A DNA stretch of 64,000 bases from Balneolaceae bacterium (GTDB taxonomy: Bacteria; Bacteroidota; Rhodothermia; Balneolales; Balneolaceae), in the NCBI GenBank assembly GCA_034521445.1, contig JAXHMM010000012.1:62001-126000 (forward strand). Reading direction: 5' to 3'. Positions 1-8,173 of this stretch are shown here, one piece after another. The position numbers were made by a program, and so were the translations under genes. Each line of letters opens with the position of its first letter. Positions within the stretch are counted from its first letter, which is position 1. A model generated the notes under the pieces. The model had not been told where the DNA came from, did not search any database, and saw nothing but the letters and a program-made list of their open reading frames with translations.

Positions 1-1090
1 CACCCCCGTGGCCGTAGTTGTGGATAACCTTGTGGCCCAGCTGACGTCGCGAGGATAGCTCCAGTCCCCCGCTTTCCGGGTGCCCCAGGTAGCGGTAGCC
101 CATGCGGGCGGAGCGCTCGGGAAAGCGGTCCAGATCGAGTCCCCATCCCCCCAGAATATCGCCGTTCAGTTCCAGGATGGAACGCGGCACCTGCAGCCCG
201 TCCACCTCCACCGTATCTTCGGTGGAAGGCCCCTCAAAGGTGCCATCCCCGGCTAGTCGGCCTTCGATGCGACTGCCCCCGATCACCCACCCGTCGCGGC
301 GGGGATAGAAATAGACGTCGCAGGCTTCGCCGGTGGGATCGGCATAGATGTCGGGCGCCGGAGTGTAGTTGTAGGAGAGGATGCGTCCCTCGGCGTCGCG
401 GTGCAGCGGCGCACCGGGAAGGGTGAGCAGGTGCCCCAGTATTACGGGACGGCCCCGCTCCCCGGAAGCGTGGGCGGGGCGGCCGAAAAGTCCCGGACTC
501 CAGACGCCCGTGGCGTTGACCAGGGTGTCCTGGGGGAGGTCACGCAGCCTCCGGCGATCGAGCTCGCGGCGGACCAGCCTGCCGCCGGACTGCCGGTAGG
601 CGCGGCAGAGGGCGGGCATATAGCGCGGCCATTCGGTGAACCAGCAGTCGAAGACCCAGCCGTGCAGTCCGCCGGCACCTTTGCGTCGCGGCAGGCGGGG
701 ATCGTCGGCTTCCACTGTTTCCGGCCGGTCGAGCAGGGAGACATAGCCGGGCATCTCCCGGGGTTCTTCAAATATCTCGTAGTGTCGGTGGCGGACCACC
801 CCGGGGAAGCCGCGGCCGGCCAGTCGTGCAAATATCTTCTGCGTGGCGGTGAACAGCGGCTTCAGCCGTCCCCCCGCCTTGATGGAGTGGGGAATAGCCG
901 AGGCGGCGGGATAGAGGCTGGCAAAACGGGGATCGCCGGGCGTTTCGCCGGCATGCTCCCCGCATCCCGGCACCAGGTCGCGGGTGTAGCAGGTGGTGGG
1001 AAAGCCCAGCAGCTGCAAGGTAAGGGCGGTGGTGAGTCCGGTGACGCCCCCGCCCACTACGGCTATCTGCTTGTTGAACATGGGCTGCAT
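1..1090 (-). CDS. D-amino-acid oxidase-like FAD oxidoreductase (C-terminus cut by window edge)
   Basis: This is an FAD-dependent oxidoreductase of the D-amino-acid oxidase family, which oxidises D-amino acids to 2-oxo acids with release of ammonia and peroxide. The N-terminus carries a dinucleotide-binding glycine motif (GGGVTGLTTA) just after the start. At the other end, where the frame leaves the window, the residues VIHNYGHGG match the family signature around the substrate-binding C-terminal motif. Two in-frame ATGs are possible, at 1090 and 1081; neither has a clear ribosome binding site. The gene lies 46 bases downstream of a threonine/serine dehydratase on the same strand, so both may act in hydroxy- or D-amino acid breakdown. 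The exact substrate cannot be told from sequence; glycine or D-aspartate oxidases share the fold. The last residues are missing because the window begins inside the gene. Confidence 0.85.
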   Translation of the reverse strand, partial: MQPMFNKQIAVVGGGVTGLTTALTLQLLGFPTTCYTRDLVPGCGEHAGETPGDPRFASLYPAASAIPHSIKAGGRLKPLFTATQKIFARLAGRGFPGVVRHRHYEIFEEPREMPGYVSLLDRPETVEADDPRLPRRKGAGGLHGWVFDCWFTEWPRYMPALCRAYRQSGGRLVRRELDRRRLRDLPQDTLVNATGVWSPGLFGRPAHASGERGRPVILGHLLTLPGAPLHRDAEGRILSYNYTPAPDIYADPTGEACDVYFYPRRDGWVIGGSRIEGRLAGDGTFEGPSTEDTVEVDGLQVPRSILELNGDILGGWGLDLDRFPERSARMGYRYLGHPESGGLELSSRRQLGHKVIHNYGHGG

Positions 1091-1136
1091 CAATGAGTTG
1101 CGGGCTTTCAGCGTTCCGGCGAGGCGCCGTCCGGAC

Positions 1137-2097
1137 TCACCAGGGCAGGTGGTCCAGGTCCACATTTCCCCCGGAGATGATAATTCCCACCGTGGCGCCC
1201 TCCGCCTCCACATGGCCGCCCAGCAAGGCCGCCACAGGGACGGCCGAGGAGGGCTCGATGATGATTTTCATGCGTTCCCAGACATATCGCATGGCCTCTC
1301 GGATCTCCTCCTCGGAGACGGTGACCATGTCGTGCAGGTGGCGCTGCATGCAGGCGAAGGGCAGCTCGCCCAGGGAGGTGCGCAGCCCGTCGGCGATGGT
1401 GTCGGGGTTTTCCACGGGCTGAAGCCGCCCGTCGCGGAACGAACGGAAGGCGTCGTCTGCCCGCTCGGGCTCGCATCCGACCACGCGGGCCGAGGGGGCC
1501 ATGCCGGCCGCGGTGACGGCCGTCCCGCTTATCAGTCCCCCGCCCCCCACGGGGGCCAGGATAAGATCCAGGGGAGGGGCGTCCTCCACCATTTCCAGAG
1601 CGGACGTGCCTTGTCCGGCAATAATGCGCGGGTCGTTGTAGGGATGGATGAAGGCGGCCCCGGTCTGCTCCACCACTTTGAAGGGCGTCCTCGCGTCCCT
1701 GCTGGGTGGACTCGCAGAGGGTGATCCGGGCCCCGTAGCCCTCCACGGCGCGCCTCTTCACGCCCGGGGCATTTTCTGGCATGACAATGTGGGCGGAAAT
1801 GCCTTTCATGCGCGCAGCCAGGGCTACCGCCTGGGCGTGATTGCCTGAGGAGTGGGTGGCCACGCCCCCGCGGGCCTGCCCCTCTTCCATGGAGAAGATG
1901 GCGTTGGAGGCCCCGCGGAACTTGAAGGCTCCCACCTTCTGGAAGTTCTCGCATTTGAGCAGCACACGTGCGCCGGTCCGCTCGTCCAGCTGGCTGCTGC
2001 TGAGCAGGGGCGTGCGGTGGAGGTAGGGTGCGATCAGGCTGTGCGCCCTGTGGATGTCCTCAAGATCCGGTACGGACTGCGAATGGGGATCGGTCAT
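1137..2097 (-). CDS. ilvA: Threonine/serine dehydratase (PLP fold type II), one internal frameshift
   Basis: A pyridoxal-phosphate lyase of the threonine dehydratase/serine racemase family, which deaminates L-threonine or L-serine to 2-oxobutyrate or pyruvate. The PLP lysine lies in GAFKFRGASNA and the phosphate-binding glycine loop in APVGGGGLISG. The protein would be about 320 residues with no C-terminal ACT domain, so it resembles the catabolic or serine-racemase branch rather than biosynthetic IlvA. The frame breaks near position 1685, where the product changes frame between QQGREDA and VVEQTGAAF; removing one C from a CCC run rejoins them. The start is the ATG at 2097 rather than a more upstream one, because MTDPHSQ begins just before the family domain. 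It sits between the oxidase gene and an envelope protein on the same strand. The symbol is tentative. Confidence 0.8.
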
Positions 2098-2111
2098 GGT
2101 CGTGTCTGAAT

Positions 2112-3554
2112 TCAAAGGCCAATGGAGTCGAGTATACCGCTTAGCAGGGATTTCCACCAGTAGTTGAATACGGACTTCTCCTCCAGGCGCTCGAAATTCA
2201 CTTCGCCGCGCCGCAGGGGCGCCTCGTGGTTGTTTGCTCGGACGAGCAGTGTGTTGACCAGCAGGGATTTCAGCGCCCGGCCCTCCGCGGCATCGGGATG
2301 GGCCCGGTCCATCACCTCCACCGAAAGTCCCTCGTAGTCCATGACCACCTCCCCGGAAGACCGCTGCCGGTCGAGCGTCATGTTGAAGTCCAGGCGGTGC
2401 AGGGTGCCGGAGTGCACCCGCACAAAGGCCAGGCGCTGCATCTGGGGATTGAAGGCTTCCATAGCCAGGGCGCCGACGCTGCCGTGCAGGCGGTGCGAAG
2501 CCTGCTCCGAATCGACGGGGAAGTGGGCGCTCGCCTCAACGGGGGCGACCCCCATGAATCGTGCGCTGAGGTCGAGGACCAGGTCGGCCGGCGAGAGGGT
2601 GGAGAGGGCTCCACCCCGCGCCTCCACCTGCGTAAATCGGATGCGGCCCGGCACGTCCACCAGGTTCCTGTGCTCGGCATAGGAGATCTCTTCGGCGCTG
2701 ACGTAGAGGGAATCCACCTCCAGGGGAATTCCCAGGTGGCGAAGACGCGTGGCCGGAAGGGGTTTCACCCGGGGCTGCCCGCCCGGCAGGCGCTTGTCGC
2801 GAAGCACCTCCAGGCGCATGCCGTCGATGCGCAGGATGCGGGCGCGCAGGCCTTCGCCCGAAACAAGCGCGGGCTGGTCCACCTCCTGCAATTCCAGGCG
2901 GGGAAGCAGCAGGTCAATACGGTCGGTTTCAACACCCACGCGCCGGGCGAACTCCCCTTCGTCGAAGCGGGGCACCAGTCGCAGGGAGTCGGCGCGGAAG
3001 ACGCCTTCGGAGGTGGCGTAGCGCAGGGAGGCTGCCGCCAGCCGGTAGGGCTGTCCGGGCGGCTCCCAGCGCAGGGAAGTGCAGGAGAGAGTGAGCGTGC
3101 GTCCCTTCAGCAGGTCGGCCGGGGAGGCGGAGGCGGCGCCCGCCAGATCGGCCGGGCCGATGCCCGCCAGGCGAATGCGTCCACAGTGCAGCCAGAGCTG
3201 CCGCAGCGGATCGTCCGTGAAGGCGGAGAAGTCGGGCAACATGCGCGCGGAGTCCTCCGCGTCGGAGGTGGAAGGGGCGGCCGCCGTGTCGGGGCGCAGG
3301 GAGAGGTTGCGGATTTCCACCGCACCCCCTGCCAGGTCCACCTCCACGCGCAGGGCCTCGCGGTCTACCGTCGTGCCCTCACCCAGCAACGCATCCAGCT
3401 CGTCGGCCAGGCGCTCCCGGAGCATGGGCTCGACCACCGCGGTATTTACCACCCAGGCGGCCAGCGCCAGGAAGAGAAGGAGAGCGAGCAGTCCGCCCAG
3501 CCAGGTACGAATGCGGCCGGCGGTGGATTTTTTTGGGTTGTCGGATGGCGTCAT
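2112..3554 (-). CDS. AsmA-like/DUF748-like inner-membrane-anchored envelope protein
   Basis: A 480-residue protein with one N-terminal membrane anchor (about residues 15-40, rich in Leu and Ala) and a long soluble domain of alternating polar and hydrophobic strands. The layout resembles AsmA and DUF748 proteins of the periplasm, which are related to bridge-like lipid-transfer proteins. Phrases such as GGAVEIRNLSL, repeated references to short beta strands, and the absence of cysteine-rich or catalytic motifs fit that view. The gene ends 15 bases upstream of the dehydratase start and is on the same strand. No precise function is claimed; a periplasmic role in envelope lipid homeostasis is inference from the fold. 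The start ATG at 3554 gives a normal charged N-terminus followed by the hydrophobic anchor. Confidence 0.6.
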   Translation of the reverse strand: MTPSDNPKKSTAGRIRTWLGGLLALLLFLALAAWVVNTAVVEPMLRERLADELDALLGEGTTVDREALRVEVDLAGGAVEIRNLSLRPDTAAAPSTSDAEDSARMLPDFSAFTDDPLRQLWLHCGRIRLAGIGPADLAGAASASPADLLKGRTLTLSCTSLRWEPPGQPYRLAAASLRYATSEGVFRADSLRLVPRFDEGEFARRVGVETDRIDLLLPRLELQEVDQPALVSGEGLRARILRIDGMRLEVLRDKRLPGGQPRVKPLPATRLRHLGIPLEVDSLYVSAEEISYAEHRNLVDVPGRIRFTQVEARGGALSTLSPADLVLDLSARFMGVAPVEASAHFPVDSEQASHRLHGSVGALAMEAFNPQMQRLAFVRVHSGTLHRLDFNMTLDRQRSSGEVVMDYEGLSVEVMDRAHPDAAEGRALKSLLVNTLLVRANNHEAPLRRGEVNFERLEEKSVFNYWWKSLLSGILDSIGL

Positions 3555-3637
3555 GGTGCACGAAATTACCGCAGTTTGGGAATCAATACCAAATAAGTTG
3601 CATGCAAGAGCATGCGCCCGGTCCGCGGCCCGTGGCC

Positions 3638-5230
3638 CTACCAGTCGAGGCCGGGCTGGGTGATCTCGTAGTTTTTCTCCTGCTTGGCCTGTTCGACCAT
3701 GCGCGCCACATCCTCCAGCAGCTGCTTCGCATCGTAGACGATGCCGTCCTTGATGGTGTATTTGACGCCCCCGTGGCGCACGGGCTCGTTCTGGTCGTTC
3801 ACCATGATGGCGCCCGTGCCGTAGAGCACCTTCAGGTTCTGCAGCGGGTTAGCGTCCACCAGCACCATGTCGGCCAGCTTGCCCACCTCAATGGTGCCCG
3901 TTCGGTCGGCAATGCCCAGCGACTCCGCGCCCTTGATGGAGGCCGACTGGAAGATCTCCAGCGGGTGGAAGCCCGCCTCGCGGAAGAGCTCCATCTCCTG
4001 GATGTAGCCGAAGCCGTAGAGCTTGTAGATGTAGCCGGCGTCGGAGCCGAGGGTGACCCGCCCGCCGCGGTTCTTGTACTCGTTGATGAATTCCATCCAG
4101 AGTTCGTAGTTCTTTTTCCAGGCCACCTCCTGCTCGGTGCCCCAGTTGAGCCAGTAGGAGCCGTGGGAGATGCGACTGGGCTTGAAGAACTCCCAGAGCG
4201 AGGGAAGGGTATATTTTTCGTGCCACTCGGCGCGGCGCTGGGCCGACAGGTCACGGCTCGCCTCGTAGATGGTAAAGGTGGGATTGATGGAGAAATCGAG
4301 CTCCAGCATTTCGTTCATCACCTCGTTCCAACGGTCGCTGTAGGGTTCGGCGGCCTGCTTCCAGAGGCGTCCTGCCTCCTCGAAGCGGTGCTGTTCGTTG
4401 TTGTAGTTGTAGTCCAGCGGGTAGTCCTGGATGATATGGTCGGTGAACATGGACTCGGGCAGCCCGTACCAGTGGGTCATGCTGGTGAGTCCCAGCCGGG
4501 CCGATTCCAGGGCGTTGGTGGTCACCACGCGGGTCTGCGCGTGATGGGTCATCGTTTCGAGTCCCAGCCGGTTTGCCTCGTCAATGGCGGCGGCGTAGAC
4601 CTCGCGCGGCGCTCCGAAGAACTTGATGCCGTCGGCGCCCCGGTCGTGGATCATGTTCACCCACCGGCGCGCGCCCTCGGCGGTGGTGATGGGTCCGTCG
4701 TGTCCCATGCCGAAGGCAATGTAGGCGTAGATGTGCGGGGCGGTGATTTCGTTGGCGGCACTGCGCTCCTTGTGGCGCAGGGTCCACTCCATGCCGTTGC
4801 CGGAGGCAGGCTCGCGGATGGTAGTGATGCCGTGCGCCATCCAGAGCTTGTAGACGTACTCGGCCGGGGTGCCCTGCGCCGAACCGCCGGTGTGGGCGTG
4901 CATGTCAATGAAGCCCGGCAGCAGGTACATGCCGGAGGCGTCGATTTCGCGGGTGTCGGGACCCGCCTCGGGCCGGCCGCTCTCATCAATGGGCACGCCG
5001 GGGTAGCCCACCGACTGTACGGCGGCGATGCGGTTGCCCTCCACCACCACGTCTACGGGTCCCATAGGCGGAGAGCCCGTGCCGTCGACGAGGGTGACGC
5101 CGCGAATGATCAGGCGGTCGTAGGGACCCTCGCCGCGCTGGCGGTCGGGGGCATCGGGTACCTGGGCCTGGGCTGCGGTGAATAGTCCGGTGCAGAGCAG
5201 CAGGGCGAGGGAGGCGATAAAGGTGCGCAT
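3638..5230 (-). CDS. Secreted metal-dependent amidohydrolase (imidazolonepropionase-like)
   Basis: A 530-residue enzyme of the amidohydrolase superfamily, which hydrolyses cyclic amides, dipeptides or related bonds with one or two metal ions. A signal peptide (residues 1-22, ending AAQAQ) indicates export to the periplasm. The first metal motif HxH is at residues 111-113 in GFIDMHAHTGG. A putative carboxylated-lysine region is in GADGIKFFG, further histidines are in MTHHAQTR and SMTHWYG, and the metal aspartate is in TLGSDAGYIY. The end contains the typical IEVGKLADMVLVD segment that restores the small beta sandwich. The gene stands alone on the minus strand between the AsmA-like gene and ogt. 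Its substrate is unknown; secreted members in this phylum are often annotated as Xaa-Pro dipeptidase-like hydrolases. Confidence 0.85.
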   Translation of the reverse strand: MRTFIASLALLLCTGLFTAAQAQVPDAPDRQRGEGPYDRLIIRGVTLVDGTGSPPMGPVDVVVEGNRIAAVQSVGYPGVPIDESGRPEAGPDTREIDASGMYLLPGFIDMHAHTGGSAQGTPAEYVYKLWMAHGITTIREPASGNGMEWTLRHKERSAANEITAPHIYAYIAFGMGHDGPITTAEGARRWVNMIHDRGADGIKFFGAPREVYAAAIDEANRLGLETMTHHAQTRVVTTNALESARLGLTSMTHWYGLPESMFTDHIIQDYPLDYNYNNEQHRFEEAGRLWKQAAEPYSDRWNEVMNEMLELDFSINPTFTIYEASRDLSAQRRAEWHEKYTLPSLWEFFKPSRISHGSYWLNWGTEQEVAWKKNYELWMEFINEYKNRGGRVTLGSDAGYIYKLYGFGYIQEMELFREAGFHPLEIFQSASIKGAESLGIADRTGTIEVGKLADMVLVDANPLQNLKVLYGTGAIMVNDQNEPVRHGGVKYTIKDGIVYDAKQLLEDVARMVEQAKQEKNYEITQPGLDW

Positions 5231-5350
5231 GGATAAGGGAGATTAGGATAAAAAGTGGAGGCGTCCGGGACCGGTTCCCGGCATCGCCCTGAAAATCGTA
5301 AACGCTTGGGGAAATAGCCAACGCAGGCTGCACCGCTTGCGGGGCCGCGT

Positions 5351-5860
5351 TTACAAGAGGAGGACGCCCTCGTGCTGCAGAAGCCATCGTTTGCGTTCCA
5401 CCCCACCGACATAACCAGTCAGCCGGTTGCCGGTACCGATAACCCGGTGGCAGGGCACCACGATGGGGAGGGAGTTGCTGCCGTTGGCCGCCCCTACGGC
5501 GCGTACCTTGGCGAGGTCGCCCATACGAGATGCCAGCTCGCCGTAGGAGACGGTCCAGCCGAAGGGTATGTCGAGCAGTAGCTGCCATACCTGACGCTGG
5601 AAATCGGTGCCGGCGAGATGAAGGGGCAGATTGAATGCGGTGCGCCTGCCTTCGAAATACTCCTCCAGCTGTCCGGCCGCCCTGCGGAGCACCGGCGCAG
5701 GATCCCCGGCCCGATCTTCCCGGCTTTGCTCAACGCCGGCGCCGCGCACATCTCGCACATTATCGGCTTCGCCGCCGGGGTAGCGAATGGCGGCAAGCCG
5801 GCCGTCACGGGACTCCAGGGTTAATTTTCCAAGTGGGCTATCTATATGGTAAACATCCAT
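5351..5860 (-). CDS. ogt: Methylated-DNA--[protein]-cysteine S-methyltransferase
   Basis: This 169-residue protein repairs O6-methylguanine and O4-methylthymine in DNA by moving the alkyl group to its own cysteine. The active site is VVPCHRVIG near residue 135, preceded by the DNA-binding helix region (TVSYGELASRMG) and followed by LTGYVGGVERKRWLL, all typical of Ogt/MGMT. The N-terminal domain is short, as in Ogt, and there is no Ada regulatory or AraC domain. The start ATG at 5860 is followed by MDVYHIDSPLGKL, the usual beginning of the family. Upstream is an AT-rich region that holds a likely promoter and a run of hairpins. Confidence 0.92.
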   Translation of the reverse strand: MDVYHIDSPLGKLTLESRDGRLAAIRYPGGEADNVRDVRGAGVEQSREDRAGDPAPVLRRAAGQLEEYFEGRRTAFNLPLHLAGTDFQRQVWQLLLDIPFGWTVSYGELASRMGDLAKVRAVGAANGSNSLPIVVPCHRVIGTGNRLTGYVGGVERKRWLLQHEGVLLL

Positions 5861-5924
5861 TTAGGGTATTGTTATGTTGGTACTTCAAAAGAAAATAAAT
5901 TTTTTTGTAACAATGGGCCAACGA

Positions 5925-6064
5925 AACACTCTTGATAATACACAGAGAAGAACTCAACCAACTTCTCTCTAGATCCTAACAACCTAGTTAGTCAACTAGT
6001 CACTCCTAAATGCTGAAACCTAAAGCATTAAAATGCCGGGATGGATAATCCCGGCATTTTTTTT
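5925..6064 (+). ncRNA. Candidate small structured RNA ending in an intrinsic terminator
   Basis: Four hairpins stand in a row: AGAGAAG/CTTCTCT (5944-5950 with 5962-5968), CTAGTT/AACTAG (5984-5989 with 5994-5999), AATGCT/AGCATT (6009-6014 with 6024-6029) and a strong 12-bp stem (6031-6042 with 6048-6059) followed by a run of T to 6064. On the plus strand this is a compact transcript-like unit with its own terminator. No protein is encoded here. The 5' end is a guess based on the first stem and an AT-rich upstream stretch. It could instead be only a terminator for the minus-strand transporter operon plus chance hairpins. The last hairpin also works on the minus strand with a shorter T run. Confidence 0.4.
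6031..6064. terminator. Rho-independent terminator, probably bidirectional
   Basis: A perfect 12-bp inverted repeat (AAATGCCGGGAT and ATCCCGGCATTT) with a 5-base loop is followed on the plus strand by an uninterrupted T run. On the minus strand the stem is followed by TTTTAATGC, so it can also end the transcript coming from the MFS transporter gene, whose stop is 50 bases away. Stem and tail are both strong. Confidence 0.8.
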
Positions 6065-6108
6065 AGAGTCTTCTCCATTGCCTATCCTCCTGAAGAATCG
6101 CCCGTCCC

Positions 6109-7347
6109 TTACTCCCGTATCAACAGCATCGCCACAAAAACAAAGAGCAGGGCGGCGCCCGCCGAGGCGTAAAAAGTGCCTTCCAGGCTGAAGAGCCCGT
6201 AGATCAGTCCCAGCAGAAAGGGACCGAGGGCCTGACCCCCGCGTAGCACCATCCAGTTCACCGACAGGAAGGCGGCACGATACCGGGTGGGGGCCTGGTG
6301 GGTCAGCAGGTTGAGTATGCTTGGAATGTTGATACCCTGGGCCAGTCCAAAAAACATGATGGGAAGTGTCAGCATCCAGGCTTCCTCCATGAAGGGAATG
6401 GAGAGGAAGACCCCCAGGTAGATTACGGCGGCTGCCAGTATGAGCCGGTCTTCGGCGAAGCGCCGGGTCAGGCGGCCCAGCTGCGAGGAGGTGACGGCTG
6501 TGACCACGGAGGAGCCCGATAGGAAGAGTCCAATAGCAAGGGAGGAGAGCCCGAACCGCTCGTCGAGCAGGATGGGCAGGAAGGTAAGGTAGCCCCCGTA
6601 GAGCATGATGAAGGTAAGAAAGTTGGCCGAGAAGAGTCCCAGTACCTTTGTCGACTGCAGGCTGCGCCATACCTCTGACAGGTAGTCTCCCATCCGTTCC
6701 CCGTTGCTCGGCTCGGGATTGTCCAGGTAGCGGAGCACGACCAGTCCCACAGGAATGGCCAGCAGGGGCAGGAAGAAGGGGAAATACCAACCCAGCAGGG
6801 CGAGTCCACCGCCGATGGCCGGGTAGGAGGCGGTGCCCAGGCTCAGAACGCTGCCGTTGTAGCCCATGGCGGTAGCCCGGCGATTGCCCTCGTAGAGGTC
6901 GCCGATGAGCGTCACGTTGAGAGCGCCAAGGGTGGCTCCGCCTACGCCCTGCAGGAAGCGTAGAGCCAGTAGCGTGGTGAAGTCGGCAGCGAAGGCGCAT
7001 GCGGTGCCTGCCATTCCGAAGAGCAGCAGGGAGGGCACCAGGATGGGTTTGCGTCCCCAGCGGTCGGCCAGCACCCCGAGCACCGGCGTGAGCACGATGC
7101 CCGGAAGGGTGAAAGCGGTGATCAGCAGCCCGATCTGCTCATTGGAGACTTCAAGCACACGCGCCATCTTGGGTAGGGCCGGCGCGATGCTGGCCACCCC
7201 CATCACCGCCGACAGGGTAATGCCGAAGATGAGATAGAGGTTGAGGTCCTGTAGGAGGGACGGTTTTTGGCCAGGCTCAGGCTTCAGCGGAGGCGGACTG
7301 CGGATCTTCGGATTTCTTGTTGCGCGCCAGGTTGATAACCGAAACAA
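6109..7347 (-). CDS. MFS transporter (12 transmembrane segments)
   Basis: A 412-residue major facilitator superfamily permease in the inner membrane. The signature loop between helices 2 and 3 is visible as GVLADRWGRKP, and the family motif of helix 5 (GGGLALLGW region) is also present. About twelve hydrophobic segments are spread along the chain. The start at 7347 overlaps the end of the upstream znuB-like gene by about 70 bases; no later ATG precedes the first helix, so this start is kept although it is unusual. The overlap and shared strand suggest co-expression with the metal uptake genes. The substrate is not evident; an efflux role (drug, sugar or metabolite) is equally possible. Confidence 0.8.
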   Translation of the reverse strand: MFRLSTWRATRNPKIRSPPPLKPEPGQKPSLLQDLNLYLIFGITLSAVMGVASIAPALPKMARVLEVSNEQIGLLITAFTLPGIVLTPVLGVLADRWGRKPILVPSLLLFGMAGTACAFAADFTTLLALRFLQGVGGATLGALNVTLIGDLYEGNRRATAMGYNGSVLSLGTASYPAIGGGLALLGWYFPFFLPLLAIPVGLVVLRYLDNPEPSNGERMGDYLSEVWRSLQSTKVLGLFSANFLTFIMLYGGYLTFLPILLDERFGLSSLAIGLFLSGSSVVTAVTSSQLGRLTRRFAEDRLILAAAVIYLGVFLSIPFMEEAWMLTLPIMFFGLAQGINIPSILNLLTHQAPTRYRAAFLSVNWMVLRGGQALGPFLLGLIYGLFSLEGTFYASAGAALLFVFVAMLLIRE

Positions 7348-8125
7348 CCGCGAAGATCATTCCAAGCATGGCCACAATGGAGGAACCGGCCGGAAAGTCG
7401 AAGTTGTAGGAGAAATTTAGTCCCAGGAAGCCTCCCAGCACGCTGATCAGCAGGGCGTTGACGATCACCCATGTGGTGTTGCGGGTGAGCATCATGCCGC
7501 AGACCGAGGGGATGATCAGGTAGGCGAAGACGGGAATGACGCCGCCGATTTCCACAGCGAATACTATGGCCAGTCCAATGGAGATGTAGAAGAGGAAATT
7601 CCAGAGGTTAAAAATGCCCACCTCCTCGTCCTCCTCCCGTTCGAAACGCTCGGTCAGGCGGAAAAACTGTTTGCGGAAGACCGCCTGGAGGATTCCAAGT
7701 ACCCCGAAGACGCCCAGCAGCGTGTAGATCTCTTCCAGGTTTACAGCCAGGATATTTCCGAAGAGCACCTCCTGCACGGCCGAGTCGCCGTGGGCCGCCT
7801 TGGAAATGAGCAGCACCGTCACGGCTGAGGCGATGGCGTAAATAATGCCGATGATGGCCTCCTGTTTCAGGCGGTGGTCCCTGATCTTGATAAGTGACAG
7901 CAGGAAGGCTCCCACAATGGTGGCCGCAATGGGAATCCAGGTCTCGCCCAGACCCGCAAAGGCTGCCACGGCCACACCCAGCGAGGAGATCTGTCCCAGC
8001 GCCAGATCCACAAATACAATACCGCGCCGGACCACGTGCACCCCGAAGTAGGCAAGCAGAAGTCCGGTGATGACGGCCGCGATGAAAGCATAGGTCATGA
8101 AGGTCAAACTGAACATCTCAAACAT
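7277..8125 (-). CDS. znuB: ABC-3 type zinc/manganese permease (ZnuB-like)
   Basis: A 282-residue inner-membrane subunit of an ABC importer for Zn(II) or Mn(II), ABC-3 family. It has about eight hydrophobic segments and typical family stretches such as VVRRGIVFVDLALGQISSLG near the N-terminus and VIPVFAYLIIPS in the second half. An acidic insert (EREEDEEVG, about residues 160-170) lies in a cytoplasmic loop. It is followed closely by the MFS gene and preceded, 48 bases upstream, by the ZnuA-like binding protein, so it forms one transcription unit with them. No gene for the matching ATPase (ZnuC) occurs in the window, so the ATPase must be encoded elsewhere. Confidence 0.85.
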   Translation of the reverse strand: MFEMFSLTFMTYAFIAAVITGLLLAYFGVHVVRRGIVFVDLALGQISSLGVAVAAFAGLGETWIPIAATIVGAFLLSLIKIRDHRLKQEAIIGIIYAIASAVTVLLISKAAHGDSAVQEVLFGNILAVNLEEIYTLLGVFGVLGILQAVFRKQFFRLTERFEREEDEEVGIFNLWNFLFYISIGLAIVFAVEIGGVIPVFAYLIIPSVCGMMLTRNTTWVIVNALLISVLGGFLGLNFSYNFDFPAGSSIVAMLGMIFAVVSVINLARNKKSEDPQSASAEA

Positions 8126-8173
8126 GGGGTATACCTCGTACTTGGTTGAATAAAGGGTGCGCTTCTTTTGGAA

